Assembly: GCF_023101145.1 (NCBI RefSeq)
Contig: NZ_CP073714.1
Location: 7,068,001 to 7,132,000, forward strand
Reading direction: 5' to 3'
DNA from: Paenibacillus pabuli
GTDB taxonomy: Bacteria; Bacillota; Bacilli; Paenibacillales; Paenibacillaceae
Length of the DNA: 64,000 nt
Shown: positions 1 through 9,046 of the stretch, piece after piece
How positions within the stretch are numbered: the stretch's first letter is position 1
Layout: every line of letters starts with the position of its first letter
Program-made: the position numbers and the translations under genes
Notes under the pieces: model-generated
Database searches by the model: none
What the model saw: the letters and a program-made list of their open reading frames with translations, nothing else
What the model was told of the DNA's origin: nothing

Positions 1-1
1 A

Positions 2-364
2 ACGACCATTATTGGATGTCTGATGATCGCTGTCGCTTTCCGTGTCGGCTATGACAATATGATCGGACTGATTGGTGTAGCGGCTCCACAGGATGTCGAG
101 GATAAAGTTTCCCGAACCATCTTGGCCGACTCTCATGTTGCCGATATCCAGATGATGCGCATTATTCAGGAAGGCCGATATTACCACGTCGAGGGTCTGA
201 TTGAGCTGACCAAAGGATTGAGCCTTGCCGATGCAGATGATATCAAGTTCCGTATTCAGGAGAAGTTAATGACCGATCCCGACATCGCCGATGCGGCCAT
301 CTCCATTATCGAGGATGATGGCGTGAACAGCTGGGGTAAGAAGCATTCGGATGTAGTGAAATAA
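2..364 (+). CDS. Cation diffusion facilitator transporter, C-terminal part (gene starts before the window)
   Basis: This is the 3' end of a metal/proton antiporter. The frame is already open at base 2, so the membrane domain lies outside the window. The first ~25 residues look like the last hydrophobic helix. The remaining ~90 residues form the cytoplasmic dimerisation domain typical of CDF proteins: an alternating beta/alpha fold with a segment on metal-dependent regulation (ADSHVADIQMMRIIQEGRYY), then a helix and a final strand. CDF proteins export Zn, Mn, Fe or Co; the metal cannot be told from this piece. A rho-independent terminator follows about 25 bases after the stop, so it ends its transcription unit. 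Family assignment is from general sequence character. Confidence 0.75.
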   Translation, partial: TTIIGCLMIAVAFRVGYDNMIGLIGVAAPQDVEDKVSRTILADSHVADIQMMRIIQEGRYYHVEGLIELTKGLSLADADDIKFRIQEKLMTDPDIADAAISIIEDDGVNSWGKKHSDVVK

Positions 365-387
365 GGGATATCCCCTTTTATAAAAGC

Positions 388-421
388 AAAAAGGCTCACT
401 CTTCACAGAGTGGGCCTTTTC
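388..421 (+). terminator. Rho-independent terminator after the CDF gene
   Basis: The arms AAAGGCTCACTC and GAGTGGGCCTTTT pair around a short TTCACA loop and run into T residues. Confidence 0.8.
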
Positions 422-515
422 ACGAAGCTAACTACGTGACATAGGTAACAGCATGGCTGCTGGACGGCTGCATTAACTTGTTAGTTAGAATTCACTGACT
501 GGGTTATCATAGGGC

Positions 516-1106
516 TTAACTCCGTTCACCCTGCTTCATACCCATCTCCATCAATTTATCTAGCCATTTCAGACGGAATGCCTCCGTAGAGCCCTTGATT
601 GGACTAATCTCCGTTACTCGCACCGGGGATACACCGCAGAATTTAAGAATGTTCGATTTCATGACCCGATGACCTGCATGTCTGTAAATGAATCGATTGT
701 ACAAGCGTGGTGTATCCATGGTCACAATGATGTGAGCAGACTTTCCTTTCAGCAATTTGTCCCATAGGGGCGAGTTCTCCCGATCTTTCATCGCGAAGCC
801 GGGCAAAAACACCCGATCAATAAACCCTTTCAAAATCGCTGGCATCACCCCCCACCACGTCGGATATACAAACACCAGATGATCCGCCCATCGGATCCAT
901 TCCTGAGCTTTCACCAAATCAGGTTCCAGTTCCGTCCTCTGACGGTACCCATACTGAAGATTGGGATTAAACTGAATATGGCTCAGGTCGATCAGCTCCA
1001 CAGAACTGCCCGATTGCCGGGCCCCTTTTACATAGGCTTCTGATAGTGCTTTGCAGTAACTTTGCGGATCTGGATGGCCATTAATCACCAGAATATTTGA
1101 TTTCAT
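516..1106 (-). CDS. NAD(P)H-dependent quinone reductase / flavodoxin-like oxidoreductase
   Basis: This is a 196-residue soluble flavoprotein of the NQO1/MdaB/Kef-ancillary family, which reduces quinones or related electrophiles by two electrons with FMN or FAD. The N-terminal strand and phosphate-binding loop read ILVINGHPDPQSYCKALS, and the YPTWWGVMPAILKGFIDRV segment is the usual substrate/flavin loop of this family. Length is normal. The ATG is preceded by AGGAGG at nine bases. It is divergent from an AraC-type regulator 134 bp away, which may control it. The natural substrate cannot be inferred. Confidence 0.85.
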   Translation of the reverse strand: MKSNILVINGHPDPQSYCKALSEAYVKGARQSGSSVELIDLSHIQFNPNLQYGYRQRTELEPDLVKAQEWIRWADHLVFVYPTWWGVMPAILKGFIDRVFLPGFAMKDRENSPLWDKLLKGKSAHIIVTMDTPRLYNRFIYRHAGHRVMKSNILKFCGVSPVRVTEISPIKGSTEAFRLKWLDKLMEMGMKQGERS

Positions 1107-1240
1107 ACATCTATTCCTCCTGTATAATCATGTTTATGAAGGCCGACGAAGCAGGCATATTCCAAGCATAAAGTGAAGGTATACATAAACAAATGATCAA
1201 CGACGCCAAAACATTGCTGATTCGCGCAAAAGGGGGTAGC

Positions 1241-2287
1241 ATGATTAACCACAATCACGGTGTGTCCATTTCCATGTTGTATCCGATTATGAAAACGCTG
1301 GTGAACAAAGGATACGAATCTGAAACGTTTTTCGAGTATGCCGGCTTAGATCCTGCTCTCATGCAAAATTCGGAAACCCGTCTTCCAGTTGAGGAGTTGG
1401 AACGGATTATGCAGTATGCTGCCCGATACTCGGATGATCTGTATTTTGGATTGAACCAGGGACAACTGCTGGATTTTGCGGACCTTGGCCTTCCCGGTTA
1501 CGTAATGATGCATTCCAAGACGATTGGAGATGCACTCGCTGCATATCAACGATATAACATCATTCTATATAGTGGATTTAATCTCGATTGGGAAGTAGCC
1601 GGAACGGATCTGATCCTTCAATTGTCTTTGCAAAATTCAGAGAAGCAGATGTCACGTCACTGCGTGGAAGATATGGCTGTCTCCATGGTGTATTTGATCA
1701 GCAAGCTGGCGAATCGACGGGTAGAGTTAAAAGAGGTTAGGTTTAGTCATCAAGCCCCCGATGCTTCAGGTGATCTGTCTCCTTATCTAGACATGTTCGG
1801 AGTTGCTCCCCAATTCGGATCTACCCGTACACTCCTGCGCATGCACAAAGACATCCTGGATCAGCCCGTATTATACTCGGATGCAAGAATGCTGAAGGTT
1901 TTTGAGACCATGGCACAGGAAAGCAAAGATGAGCTTCATTCATCTCAATCATTCTCTGACAAAGTAAGTCGGTGGATGATGGAGAGCCTACCAACCTTCT
2001 TTCCCACATTACAACACACCGCAGAGCATCTGGGCGTGAGCATTCGCACACTTCAGAGCCGATTGCGTGAAGAAGATACAACGTATCATGATATATCTGT
2101 TCAGGTACGCAAGGAACTGGCATTGCGATATTTGCAGAAAAGAACCTATTCGGTGGGGGATATTGCCTATGCCCTGCATTTTTCAGAGCAAAGCGCGTTT
2201 CAGAATGCCTTCAAAAAGTGGACGGGTCAGACGCCTGGGCAATACCGTGCAAACCTGAAGCAGCATATGCAGCCTACCCCGGAGTAA
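1241..2287 (+). CDS. AraC-family transcriptional regulator
   Basis: This is a 348-residue regulator. Residues ~20-205 resemble the arabinose-binding-like N-terminal domain of OruR/ArgR-type AraC proteins. Residues ~255-340 are the double helix-turn-helix (HTH) domain, with the typical FSEQSAFQNAFKKWTGQTP signature near the end. I chose the ATG at 1241 because AAAGGGGG lies five bases upstream; an in-frame ATG at 1193 would add 16 residues but has a poorly spaced ribosome binding site. It is divergent from the quinone reductase gene, a usual arrangement for a local activator. The effector is unknown. Confidence 0.85.
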   Translation: MINHNHGVSISMLYPIMKTLVNKGYESETFFEYAGLDPALMQNSETRLPVEELERIMQYAARYSDDLYFGLNQGQLLDFADLGLPGYVMMHSKTIGDALAAYQRYNIILYSGFNLDWEVAGTDLILQLSLQNSEKQMSRHCVEDMAVSMVYLISKLANRRVELKEVRFSHQAPDASGDLSPYLDMFGVAPQFGSTRTLLRMHKDILDQPVLYSDARMLKVFETMAQESKDELHSSQSFSDKVSRWMMESLPTFFPTLQHTAEHLGVSIRTLQSRLREEDTTYHDISVQVRKELALRYLQKRTYSVGDIAYALHFSEQSAFQNAFKKWTGQTPGQYRANLKQHMQPTPE

Positions 2288-2348
2288 AACCGATTACGCA
2301 CGGCTTATATGATGTAAAGCCTGTAGTGATTAGAGGACATATTTTGTA

Positions 2349-2366
2349 CCTAGACTTTAGTCTAGG
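2349..2366. promoter_or_regulatory. Perfect inverted repeat upstream of the small membrane protein gene
   Basis: CCTAGAC and GTCTAGG flank TTTA, 120 bp before the next start codon. It has no T-tract and so is not a convincing terminator. It could be an operator. The binding protein is unknown. Confidence 0.35.
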
Positions 2367-2486
2367 TTCAGTTTAACTCCAAAGACCGAGGATACCCTTT
2401 TGCGGTTCATGGTATGCTGTGGATAACGAGAATACATACTCCATGATTGTTCGGGAATTGATCTTGTATTGAAAAGGAGAGATATC

Positions 2487-2987
2487 ATGGCTAAACGCAC
2501 CATCCTTGCGCCTGTGCTTATTTTGCTGGGCGTGTACCTGATTTTGAACCAGGGAGGTTCACTCGGTCCGGGTACAATCTTTGCCACGTTCTGGCCCACC
2601 TTATTTGTGATTCCGCTGGGGCTGTTCTTCCACTGGCTGTACTTCTCCATGATTGGCAGAGGGGTCGGATTGCTGGTTCCCGGGGGCATCTTGCTTACGG
2701 CAGGTATTGTCAGCCAGATCGCCATGCTCTTTGGTAACTGGGGCACGATGTGGCCTGGCTTCATTCTTGCGGTAGCGGTAGGTCTGTTTGAATTGTATTG
2801 GTTTGGTGGCCGTAACAAATGGCTGCTGATTCCGATCAACATCCTGACGGTAATCTCACTGTTATTCTTCTCCGTCATGTCGATAGGCACGATGTTGAAC
2901 AGCCTGTCCTTTGTCCAGCCTTTCGTGGCGATTGTGCTGATTATGGGCGGGGCCTGGATCATTGTGGGTCGCAAAAAGCGTATGTAA
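2487..2987 (+). CDS. Small polytopic membrane protein, DUF5668/LiaF-TM-like
   Basis: This is a 166-residue hydrophobic protein with about five membrane segments and a basic C-terminus (GRKKRM). The pattern, a short cytosolic start followed by LAPVLILLGVYLILNQGG and repeated helical pairs, resembles the transmembrane module found in LiaF-like and DUF5668 proteins of Firmicutes, which are often linked to cell-envelope stress. That is a weak, length-and-pattern based assignment. The start is set by AAAAGGAGA upstream of ATG; an earlier in-frame TTG overlaps that site. A copy of the hairpin repeat begins within a few bases of its stop codon. Confidence 0.7.
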   Translation: MAKRTILAPVLILLGVYLILNQGGSLGPGTIFATFWPTLFVIPLGLFFHWLYFSMIGRGVGLLVPGGILLTAGIVSQIAMLFGNWGTMWPGFILAVAVGLFELYWFGGRNKWLLIPINILTVISLLFFSVMSIGTMLNSLSFVQPFVAIVLIMGGAWIIVGRKKRM

Positions 2988-2989
2988 AT

Positions 2990-3161
2990 CTTATGTCGTT
3001 TACACTAGACCACTCCACGTGCAGAATAATCTTCCGATCGCTGTTATCGCCGGATTTTTTTGATTCCCTTTTAATAAAGGGTAAAATCCCGCGATAAAGG
3101 CGAGCGCTTCGCTTCTACAGATTATTTCTGCCCCCTCCGTTAACGTGTAAACCAACTTAAG
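2990..3161. repeat. Hairpin-forming intergenic repeat, copy A
   Basis: This 172-bp element starts three bases after the membrane-protein stop codon. The ends pair through GTTTACAC at 2998-3005 and GTGTAAAC at 3145-3152. Inside, TTATCGCCGGATTTT pairs with AAAATCCCGCGATAA with one mismatch, capped by CCCTTT and AAAGGG. It shares CGATCGCTGTTATC with the copy at 62139 and in inverse orientation with that at 22422; the copy at 20079 is related. Confidence 0.8.
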
Positions 3162-3204
3162 ACAACCTACCTGAGCTATTTGCTCTGGGGCAGGGTAAAA
3201 ATAT

Positions 3205-3257
3205 AGGGGTGCAGCTCGCCATTCAATTGAATGACGAGCTGCACCCCTGTTTATTTT
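3205..3257. terminator. Strong bidirectional terminator-like hairpin
   Basis: AGGGGTGCAGCTCG and CGAGCTGCACCCCT form a long stem whose inner part continues CATTCAATTGAATG. T-rich tracts lie on both sides. It may end transcription both from 2487 rightwards and from the pot operon leftwards. Confidence 0.7.
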
Positions 3258-3266
3258 GTTTCAGAT

Positions 3267-3472
3267 CTAACGAATTCTAATGAACTGTACACACGCTATT
3301 GGCGGTCATTTACGCCGATTGGAGTTCTAACGAATCAGAGAGACGCTATTCTGTCTAAGTAGCGGCTTATTGCTGTTTAAACACCTGTTTTATAGAGAAT
3401 AGCTTCGCTGTAGTTCGTTAGGCATTCGTAACCCACGCAAATCAGCCCAATAAGGTGTGGTAGATTCGTTAG
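3267..3472. repeat. Mirror-symmetric TAACGAA/TTCGTTA repeat array, locus 1
   Basis: The motif CTAACGAAT occurs at 3267 and 3327. Its complement occurs as GTTCGTTAG at 3413 and ATTCGTTAG at 3464. ACGCTATT follows the first two at 3293 and 3343, and an AATAGC lies before the third. There is no convincing coding frame. The same layout recurs at 52495-52690. Confidence 0.65.
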
Positions 3473-3590
3473 GCTTTGAGCCGAGAGCACAACACTTCCG
3501 GGACTCTTTGCAGGTGCTTGTTGGCAGACTCGGTTCTAAATACAGCAATGTAGCTGGCATTTTGACAAACACCTTCCTTGCCGCACACCT

Positions 3591-4664
3591 TTATTTGCTA
3601 TGCATTTTAAATTCAAGGAACAAATCGTTATAATGCGAAAGCATTTTTTTGCCCAGATTATCGTACACTTCCAGCTTACCCGTCAGTGTCTCATCTGGAT
3701 AGAATCGCTCATCCTCCGAAATATCCTCTGGCAGCAGCTTCAATGCCTCGGCGTTCGGTGTGGAATACCCAACATATTCGGCGTTACGAGCCGCATGATC
3801 CGGGTCTAGCATGAAGTTGATGAACTGATGAGCGCCTTCAATATTACTCGCTGTCTTCGGAATAACCATGTTATCGAACCAAAGGTTCGAGCCTTCCTCA
3901 GGAACCACATAATCCAGCTTGTCGTTCTCATCCATAATTTCCGACGCATCCCCAGACCATACAAGTCCAACCGCCGCTTCCTCGTTTGCCAGCAGCATTT
4001 TGATCTCGTCCCCAACAATGGCTCTGACGTTAGGCGTGAGGGTGGACAGTTTCTTCAAAGCTTCCTGCAGATGGTCTTCATTCGTATCGTTCAGTGAATA
4101 CCCAAGGCTGTTCAGCCCCATGCCGATGACTTCACGGGCACCGTCGAGCAGCAGGATTTGATTTTTCAAACGTGGGTCCCACAGGTCATTCCAGCTCTCA
4201 AACGTTAACCCATCGACCAGTTCAGGATTGTACACAATTCCCACCGTTCCCCAGAAGTAAGGGATGGAGTACTTGTTACCCTCATCAAAGGACAGGTCCA
4301 TAAACCGTTGGTCGATGTTACTCAGATTGGGCAGCTTGCTATGATCGAGTGGAACGAGCAGATTTTCTTCTTTCATTTTGCTAATCGCATATTCGGAAGG
4401 AATCGCCACATCGAACGTCGTTCCGCCCTGCTCAATCTTGGTTAACATCGCCTCATTCGAGTCAAACGTCTGATAGATCACCTTGATGCCGGTCTCTTGC
4501 TCAAATTCCTTCAGCAAATCAGGATCGATATAATCGCCCCAGTTATAAATGGTCAGCGTGTTACCGCCAGAATACCCCTGACTTTTGTTCAGATACGAAG
4601 CCAGGATCATCAGGGCAAAGGCTGCCACAAATACAATTGCAAATATCCGAACCAGTTGCTTCAT
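3591..4664 (-). CDS. potD: Spermidine/putrescine-binding protein PotD
   Basis: This is the extracytoplasmic polyamine-binding component of the PotABCD importer, 357 residues. After a hydrophobic N-terminal helix (residues ~5-24) the mature domain starts LTIYNWGDYIDPDLLKEF, the hallmark of PotD-like proteins, and includes FDVAIPSEYAISKM and the YSIPYFWGTVGIVYNPE segment. Oddly, there is no lipobox cysteine near residue 25, so it may stay anchored by an uncleaved helix rather than as a lipoprotein. Its ATG overlaps the potC stop by four bases, so the two are translationally coupled. It is last in the operon potA-potB-potC-potD. Polyamine specificity is inferred from family and gene order. Confidence 0.9.
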   Translation of the reverse strand: MKQLVRIFAIVFVAAFALMILASYLNKSQGYSGGNTLTIYNWGDYIDPDLLKEFEQETGIKVIYQTFDSNEAMLTKIEQGGTTFDVAIPSEYAISKMKEENLLVPLDHSKLPNLSNIDQRFMDLSFDEGNKYSIPYFWGTVGIVYNPELVDGLTFESWNDLWDPRLKNQILLLDGAREVIGMGLNSLGYSLNDTNEDHLQEALKKLSTLTPNVRAIVGDEIKMLLANEEAAVGLVWSGDASEIMDENDKLDYVVPEEGSNLWFDNMVIPKTASNIEGAHQFINFMLDPDHAARNAEYVGYSTPNAEALKLLPEDISEDERFYPDETLTGKLEVYDNLGKKMLSHYNDLFLEFKMHSK

Positions 4665-5467
4665 GGACGCAGCCCCCTTCCCGCAGGCGTCTTCGCGGCA
4701 CGGCGGTTAATGAAGTAATACCCAACAACCAGCAGCACCGTAAGCAGGAACAGCAGCGTAGACAGCGCATTGATGGACAATGACACACCCTGCCTTGCTC
4801 TGGAATAAATCTCCACAGAAAGCGTGGAATAACCGTTCCCCGTAACAAAGAAGGTTACCGCAAAGTCATCTAGCGAGTACGTCAATGCCATGAAGAATCC
4901 GGCAAAGATGCCCGGTTTAACGTATGGAAGCACGACACGAGTCAGGATCTGCCATGATCCTGCACCCAGATCGCGCGCCGCATCCATCAAGGTTGGGCTC
5001 ATCTCCTGAAGCTTTGGCAGTACCATAATCACGACAATCGGCACGCTGAATGCAATATGAGACAACAGTACCGAAGTGAATCCAAGCTTGATGCCAATCA
5101 TGGTGAATAGAATCAGAAAGGATGCACCAATGATGACATCTGGACTAACAATCAGCACGTTATTGAGTGACAGCAGCGTATTCTTGGTCCGTTTGCGCCG
5201 CACATGGTAGATCGCCAGTGCCCCTGCCACACCGAGCATCGTCGAGATCGCCGAGGACAGGAGCGCAATAATAAACGTATTGAGTACAATGATCAGCAGC
5301 CGGGTATCGGCAAACACTTCCCTGTACCATTCCAATGTAAATCCTTCAAAGCCGCGCATATGGCCGCCACTGTTGAAGGAATAGAAGATCAGATACGCAA
5401 TCGGTGCGTACAGTATGGCGAATACAACGGCCAGATAGACGTTAGACAGCTTTCCGTTTCTTCCCAT
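4661..5467 (-). CDS. potC: Polyamine ABC transporter permease PotC
   Basis: This is a 268-residue inner-membrane permease with six predicted helices. The binding-protein-dependent transport (EAA) loop appears as LMDAARDLGAGSWQILTRVVLPYVKPG, which contacts the ATPase PotA. AAGGAGG precedes the ATG. The start lies inside the end of potB (26 bp overlap) and the stop overlaps potD by four bases. Both overlaps imply coupled translation. Confidence 0.92.
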   Translation of the reverse strand: MGRNGKLSNVYLAVVFAILYAPIAYLIFYSFNSGGHMRGFEGFTLEWYREVFADTRLLIIVLNTFIIALLSSAISTMLGVAGALAIYHVRRKRTKNTLLSLNNVLIVSPDVIIGASFLILFTMIGIKLGFTSVLLSHIAFSVPIVVIMVLPKLQEMSPTLMDAARDLGAGSWQILTRVVLPYVKPGIFAGFFMALTYSLDDFAVTFFVTGNGYSTLSVEIYSRARQGVSLSINALSTLLFLLTVLLVVGYYFINRRAAKTPAGRGLRP

Positions 5468-6275
5468 TACGCACCTCCTTCTTGCCTGATCCAGTCAGGA
5501 ACATAATGATTGCCATCGCAATAATCAAAAAGACGGCAATCGTCGAACCCATCCCCCAGTCCTGGGTGACGAGAAAATGCTGCTCAATCGCTGTTCCCAG
5601 CGTAATTACCCGGTTCCCCGCAATAAGGCGGGTAATCATGAACAAGGATAGCGCCGGAATAAATACGGCCTGACAGCCGGATTTCACGCCGCTGAGTGTC
5701 AGCGGGAAGATAACCCGGCGGAACGTCAGCCAGGACGATGCCCCGAGATCCCGTGCTGCATAGATCAGCGACGGATTCATCTCTTCCAGCGCGTTGAAGA
5801 TCGGCAGGATCATAAACGGAATGAAGATGTACACCGAGACAAAGATAAAGCTAAAATCGGTGAACAGAATCTGTTTCGTGCCAATGCCCACCACTTCAAG
5901 TAGGGAATTGGTCAAGCCATACGTGCCAAACAGGCCGATAAAGGCGTACGCTTTTAACAACAGATTGATCCAGCTTGGCAAAATAATAAGCAAAAGCCAT
6001 AACTGCTTATGCTTCGTACGGGTCAGTAAATATGCCGTCGGATACGAGACCAACAGCGAGAACACCGTAATTAGAAATGCATACCAGAACGAGCTCAGGG
6101 TCATCTGCATGTACACAGGTGTAAAGAAGCGGGCATAGTTGCCCAGCGTGAAGTTGCCCTCCACATCGAAGAACGAGTAATACACCACCAATAGAACCGG
6201 AGCAACTACAAACAACACCATCCATAATACATATGGAATCAGATACGCATTGCGTGTACTCGCCTTAGTCTGCAT
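5442..6275 (-). CDS. potB: Polyamine ABC transporter permease PotB
   Basis: This is a 277-residue permease and the partner of PotC. Six hydrophobic segments are visible, and the coupling loop reads LIYAARDLGASSWLTFRRVI. The open frame extends 33 codons further upstream into potA, but that extension is low-complexity and basic. I therefore place the start at the ATG at 6275 (MQTKASTRNAYLIPY), which has AGAGG six bases upstream and overlaps the potA stop by 11 bases. Confidence 0.9.
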   Translation of the reverse strand: MQTKASTRNAYLIPYVLWMVLFVVAPVLLVVYYSFFDVEGNFTLGNYARFFTPVYMQMTLSSFWYAFLITVFSLLVSYPTAYLLTRTKHKQLWLLLIILPSWINLLLKAYAFIGLFGTYGLTNSLLEVVGIGTKQILFTDFSFIFVSVYIFIPFMILPIFNALEEMNPSLIYAARDLGASSWLTFRRVIFPLTLSGVKSGCQAVFIPALSLFMITRLIAGNRVITLGTAIEQHFLVTQDWGMGSTIAVFLIIAMAIIMFLTGSGKKEVRNGKKRKAV

Positions 6276-7374
6276 GAACGGCCTCTTGGTAGGCTTCCAG
6301 ACGTTTGTCGAACTCTTCTTCCGTCTCGTTAAAGCGCATGACGTGGATGGCTTCCGGGTCAAAATACAGTCCAATACGAGCGCCTACGACGGCCTTCTTC
6401 GTGGAATGCACCAGCCACTCATTACCCGCATCATCGTAGGTCGATATTTCGTAATGCACCCCACGGAACAACTGAGAATCCACGTTGACTTTCATCTTGC
6501 CCTGTTCCTCGGTTGTAATCTCCATGTCCTCTGGACGAATCACAATCTCCACAGGCTCGTCCCGCTGCAATCCCTGATCGACACACTCGTACTGTGCGCC
6601 AGCGAACTCTACCACAAAGTCCTGCTTCATTTTGCCGGATACAATGTTCGATTCACCGATGAAGTCCGCCACAAAACGGTTAATCGGTTCATCATAGATA
6701 TCATTTGGCGTGCCGCTCTGCTGAATGACGCCGCCGTTCAGGACAAAGATTTCATCCGACATCGCCAAGGCTTCTTCCTGATCATGCGTGACAAAGATAA
6801 ACGTAATGCCCAGTCGCTGTTGCAGCTCGCGCAGCTCATACTGCATCTCGGTGCGCAGCTTCAGATCGAGCGCCGACAAAGGCTCGTCCAGCAGCAAAAT
6901 CTCGGGTTCATTCACAATTGCCCGTGCAATCGCGACACGCTGCCGTTGTCCGCCGGACATCTCGCCAATTTCACGGTTTTCATAACCGGAGAGATTGACG
7001 AACTTGAGTGCTTCCAGCACTTTGCCGCGAATTTCAGCGGTTTTCATTTTTTTGATGCGCAAACCAAAAGCTACGTTCTCAAATACATTCAAATGTGGAA
7101 ATAACGCGTAATCCTGAAATACGGTATTCACCTGCCGCTGGTGAGCCGGCACTTGGTTAATCAGTGCACCGTTAAAATAAATACTGCCCTGTGTCGGCTC
7201 CGCAAAGCCGGCGATCAGGCGCAATATCGTTGTTTTTCCGCAGCCTGACGGGCCGAGTAACGTATAAAATTTACCCCGCTCAATCTCGAAGCTGACTTCC
7301 TTCAATACGGCTTCATCCTGATCGTATTGCTGGGTCACCCGGTCGAACCGGATAATCGGTTGTTGTTCTGACAT
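6265..7374 (-). CDS. potA: Polyamine ABC transporter ATPase PotA
   Basis: This is a 369-residue ATP-binding subunit that powers polyamine import. Walker A is GPSGCGKTT near residue 38, the signature is MSGGQRQRVAIARAI, Walker B is LLLDEPLSALD, and the H-loop is FVTHDQEEA. The C-terminal ~120 residues form the TOBE/regulatory domain of the CUT1/PotA group. It is the first gene of a four-gene operon. The ~280 bp upstream also holds the promoter of the divergent receptor gene at 7655. Confidence 0.93.
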   Translation of the reverse strand: MSEQQPIIRFDRVTQQYDQDEAVLKEVSFEIERGKFYTLLGPSGCGKTTILRLIAGFAEPTQGSIYFNGALINQVPAHQRQVNTVFQDYALFPHLNVFENVAFGLRIKKMKTAEIRGKVLEALKFVNLSGYENREIGEMSGGQRQRVAIARAIVNEPEILLLDEPLSALDLKLRTEMQYELRELQQRLGITFIFVTHDQEEALAMSDEIFVLNGGVIQQSGTPNDIYDEPINRFVADFIGESNIVSGKMKQDFVVEFAGAQYECVDQGLQRDEPVEIVIRPEDMEITTEEQGKMKVNVDSQLFRGVHYEISTYDDAGNEWLVHSTKKAVVGARIGLYFDPEAIHVMRFNETEEEFDKRLEAYQEAVHAD

Positions 7375-7568
7375 GCTTCATTTCGCCCCCTTTAAACTTG
7401 AGGTATACCTCTATTGCTTATTCTTCTTGCCGGTCTCTTCCATTACAAACCCAACCTATTATACACGACTTTGTCATAGCCTTGTTTCTTATAACGTAAT
7501 TTATATCCTTTTTTCTTTCATTCCAAAAGATATTCTGTATAAACTTTTATGAATTGCCAAAGAAAATA

Positions 7569-7598
7569 TTGACCACTGTAAAATTATAGGATTATAAT
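7569..7598 (+). promoter_or_regulatory. Probable sigma-A promoter of the receptor gene
   Basis: TTGACC at 7569-7574 and TTATAA/TATAAT at 7592-7598 are 17-18 bases apart, about 57 bases before the chosen start codon. Confidence 0.55.
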
Positions 7599-7654
7599 TC
7601 ATATATATGGTTTTTTACACTAAATTTTGGGTGATGATAAAGGCGGTGTCATAC

Positions 7655-9046
7655 ATGCTGAATAAGACTATACGAGCGGAAGTGTTGCAATACATAAACA
7701 ATCATCATTTAACGCAAAGCCAATTCTCACAACGAGCAGACATAAATCCAGGCTCTTTCAGTCGCCTCATCAATCAGAATAAACCGTTCTCCATGAGCCA
7801 ACTTGATAGTATCACAAGAGCCATGGGTGTGAAGGAAGACCATTTCTATTCGCGGTTTGTGGGAGAATGTTTTACTCTGACAGCACCGGATTGGCGAAGA
7901 TTGCGCCCTTTTATCATCCGCTGTGCAGAGGTGAAGCGTCTGGATTGCATCGAATTAATTTTGAGCAATCTTTTGGATAACACTAACTACGGCACTTTGA
8001 TTTTTGAGGTTGCAGAGGAGTTGTTCCATGATCAGTACAACGAGGCCGCCGCATTGCTATATGAGGGCGTAAGTGTGATCGAGAAATACCAGCATTCTGA
8101 GCGATTGGCCCTGTGTCGATATCGATTGTTCCTTCTTTCATTAAGTGATAACCTGACCCAAAATTTGCGGGCCGCCACATTGTTCGAGCCCTATGCGAAT
8201 CGCTTGGAGGAGTCAGACCAATTGGAAGCACTCAAACATCTGGCTCACGTCTATGTTTCGCTGCATGAATGGCATAAGGTGGATGAACTCTCGGAAGAGA
8301 TGTTCCGTCTCGCTTCCATTCAGTATGAGCTTTCCCTTCGCGCCAAACGCAAAGATTCTAAAGATAAAAAGCCCGTTCGCCCTTTTTACTTCTACATGTT
8401 GTATGCACGGCTGCTCCAAGCTGCAGTATATGAACAATATGAAGATTACCAGAGAGCAATTGAATATACCGTATTGTATACAAATGCAGATGACTGGATT
8501 CATGATTCTTCCGATGAGGCCAAGCTCATCATTAAGCAATTTAATGAATTTTCAAAAGCTAACCAGTATCTATACCGATTGCTCGCGGGAGATTTGGATA
8601 TCTTGCCAGACTACATCGAATATATTTCATCGCAGCCTGATGAAATTTTCTCTGGAATGTGCCATATTGTCAAGATCGCCAACATGTTTAATGTCAACAT
8701 TGACGCCATTCTAGATCGTTTTCAGGAGCATATTCCCTATAGAACTTATAATAGTGCGTTTGGAGAATACAATAAGCCGATCAAGGCGGAGGAATATGCA
8801 ACCTTTTTAACCAATCTGGGGAAGTACCAGTTACATCATAAACGTACGCAAGGCATCGATATTTTACTTGAAGGGTTAGAGTTTGCTGGTAATATAAGCA
8901 GTGACTCTAATACGATCAAATGCCTGACGGTATTTAACCAACATAGAGAATGGGAAGATGATGACAAGCGAGAGAAATTCAATAGGTTGAATGGAAAAAT
9001 GAAGCTGTCCCATGAAAAAAATCCTTTCAACGCTGTTAATAAGTAG
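7655..9046 (+). CDS. HTH/TPR receptor-regulator of the RRNPP type, AimR-like (Alo-like)
   Basis: This is a 463-residue protein. Residues ~1-65 are an XRE-like HTH (LTQSQFSQRADINPGSFSRL). The rest is an all-helical, repeat-rich region consistent with TPR-like repeats (for example YNEAAALLYEGVSVIEKYQ). This architecture is that of peptide-sensing RRNPP regulators. It particularly recalls the AimR-like orphan receptors described in Paenibacillus polymyxa; that match is from memory. The start was set at the ATG at 7655 because AAGGCGG lies eight bases upstream. The 3' end overlaps a 36-codon gene for a secreted peptide, the standard receptor/propeptide arrangement. It probably binds DNA until the re-imported peptide alters it; targets are unknown. 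Confidence 0.8.
   Translation: MLNKTIRAEVLQYINNHHLTQSQFSQRADINPGSFSRLINQNKPFSMSQLDSITRAMGVKEDHFYSRFVGECFTLTAPDWRRLRPFIIRCAEVKRLDCIELILSNLLDNTNYGTLIFEVAEELFHDQYNEAAALLYEGVSVIEKYQHSERLALCRYRLFLLSLSDNLTQNLRAATLFEPYANRLEESDQLEALKHLAHVYVSLHEWHKVDELSEEMFRLASIQYELSLRAKRKDSKDKKPVRPFYFYMLYARLLQAAVYEQYEDYQRAIEYTVLYTNADDWIHDSSDEAKLIIKQFNEFSKANQYLYRLLAGDLDILPDYIEYISSQPDEIFSGMCHIVKIANMFNVNIDAILDRFQEHIPYRTYNSAFGEYNKPIKAEEYATFLTNLGKYQLHHKRTQGIDILLEGLEFAGNISSDSNTIKCLTVFNQHREWEDDDKREKFNRLNGKMKLSHEKNPFNAVNK

Noticed and set aside
6250..7104. Open frame antisense to potA
   Set aside because: It lies opposite the intact ABC ATPase motifs and lacks a ribosome site.
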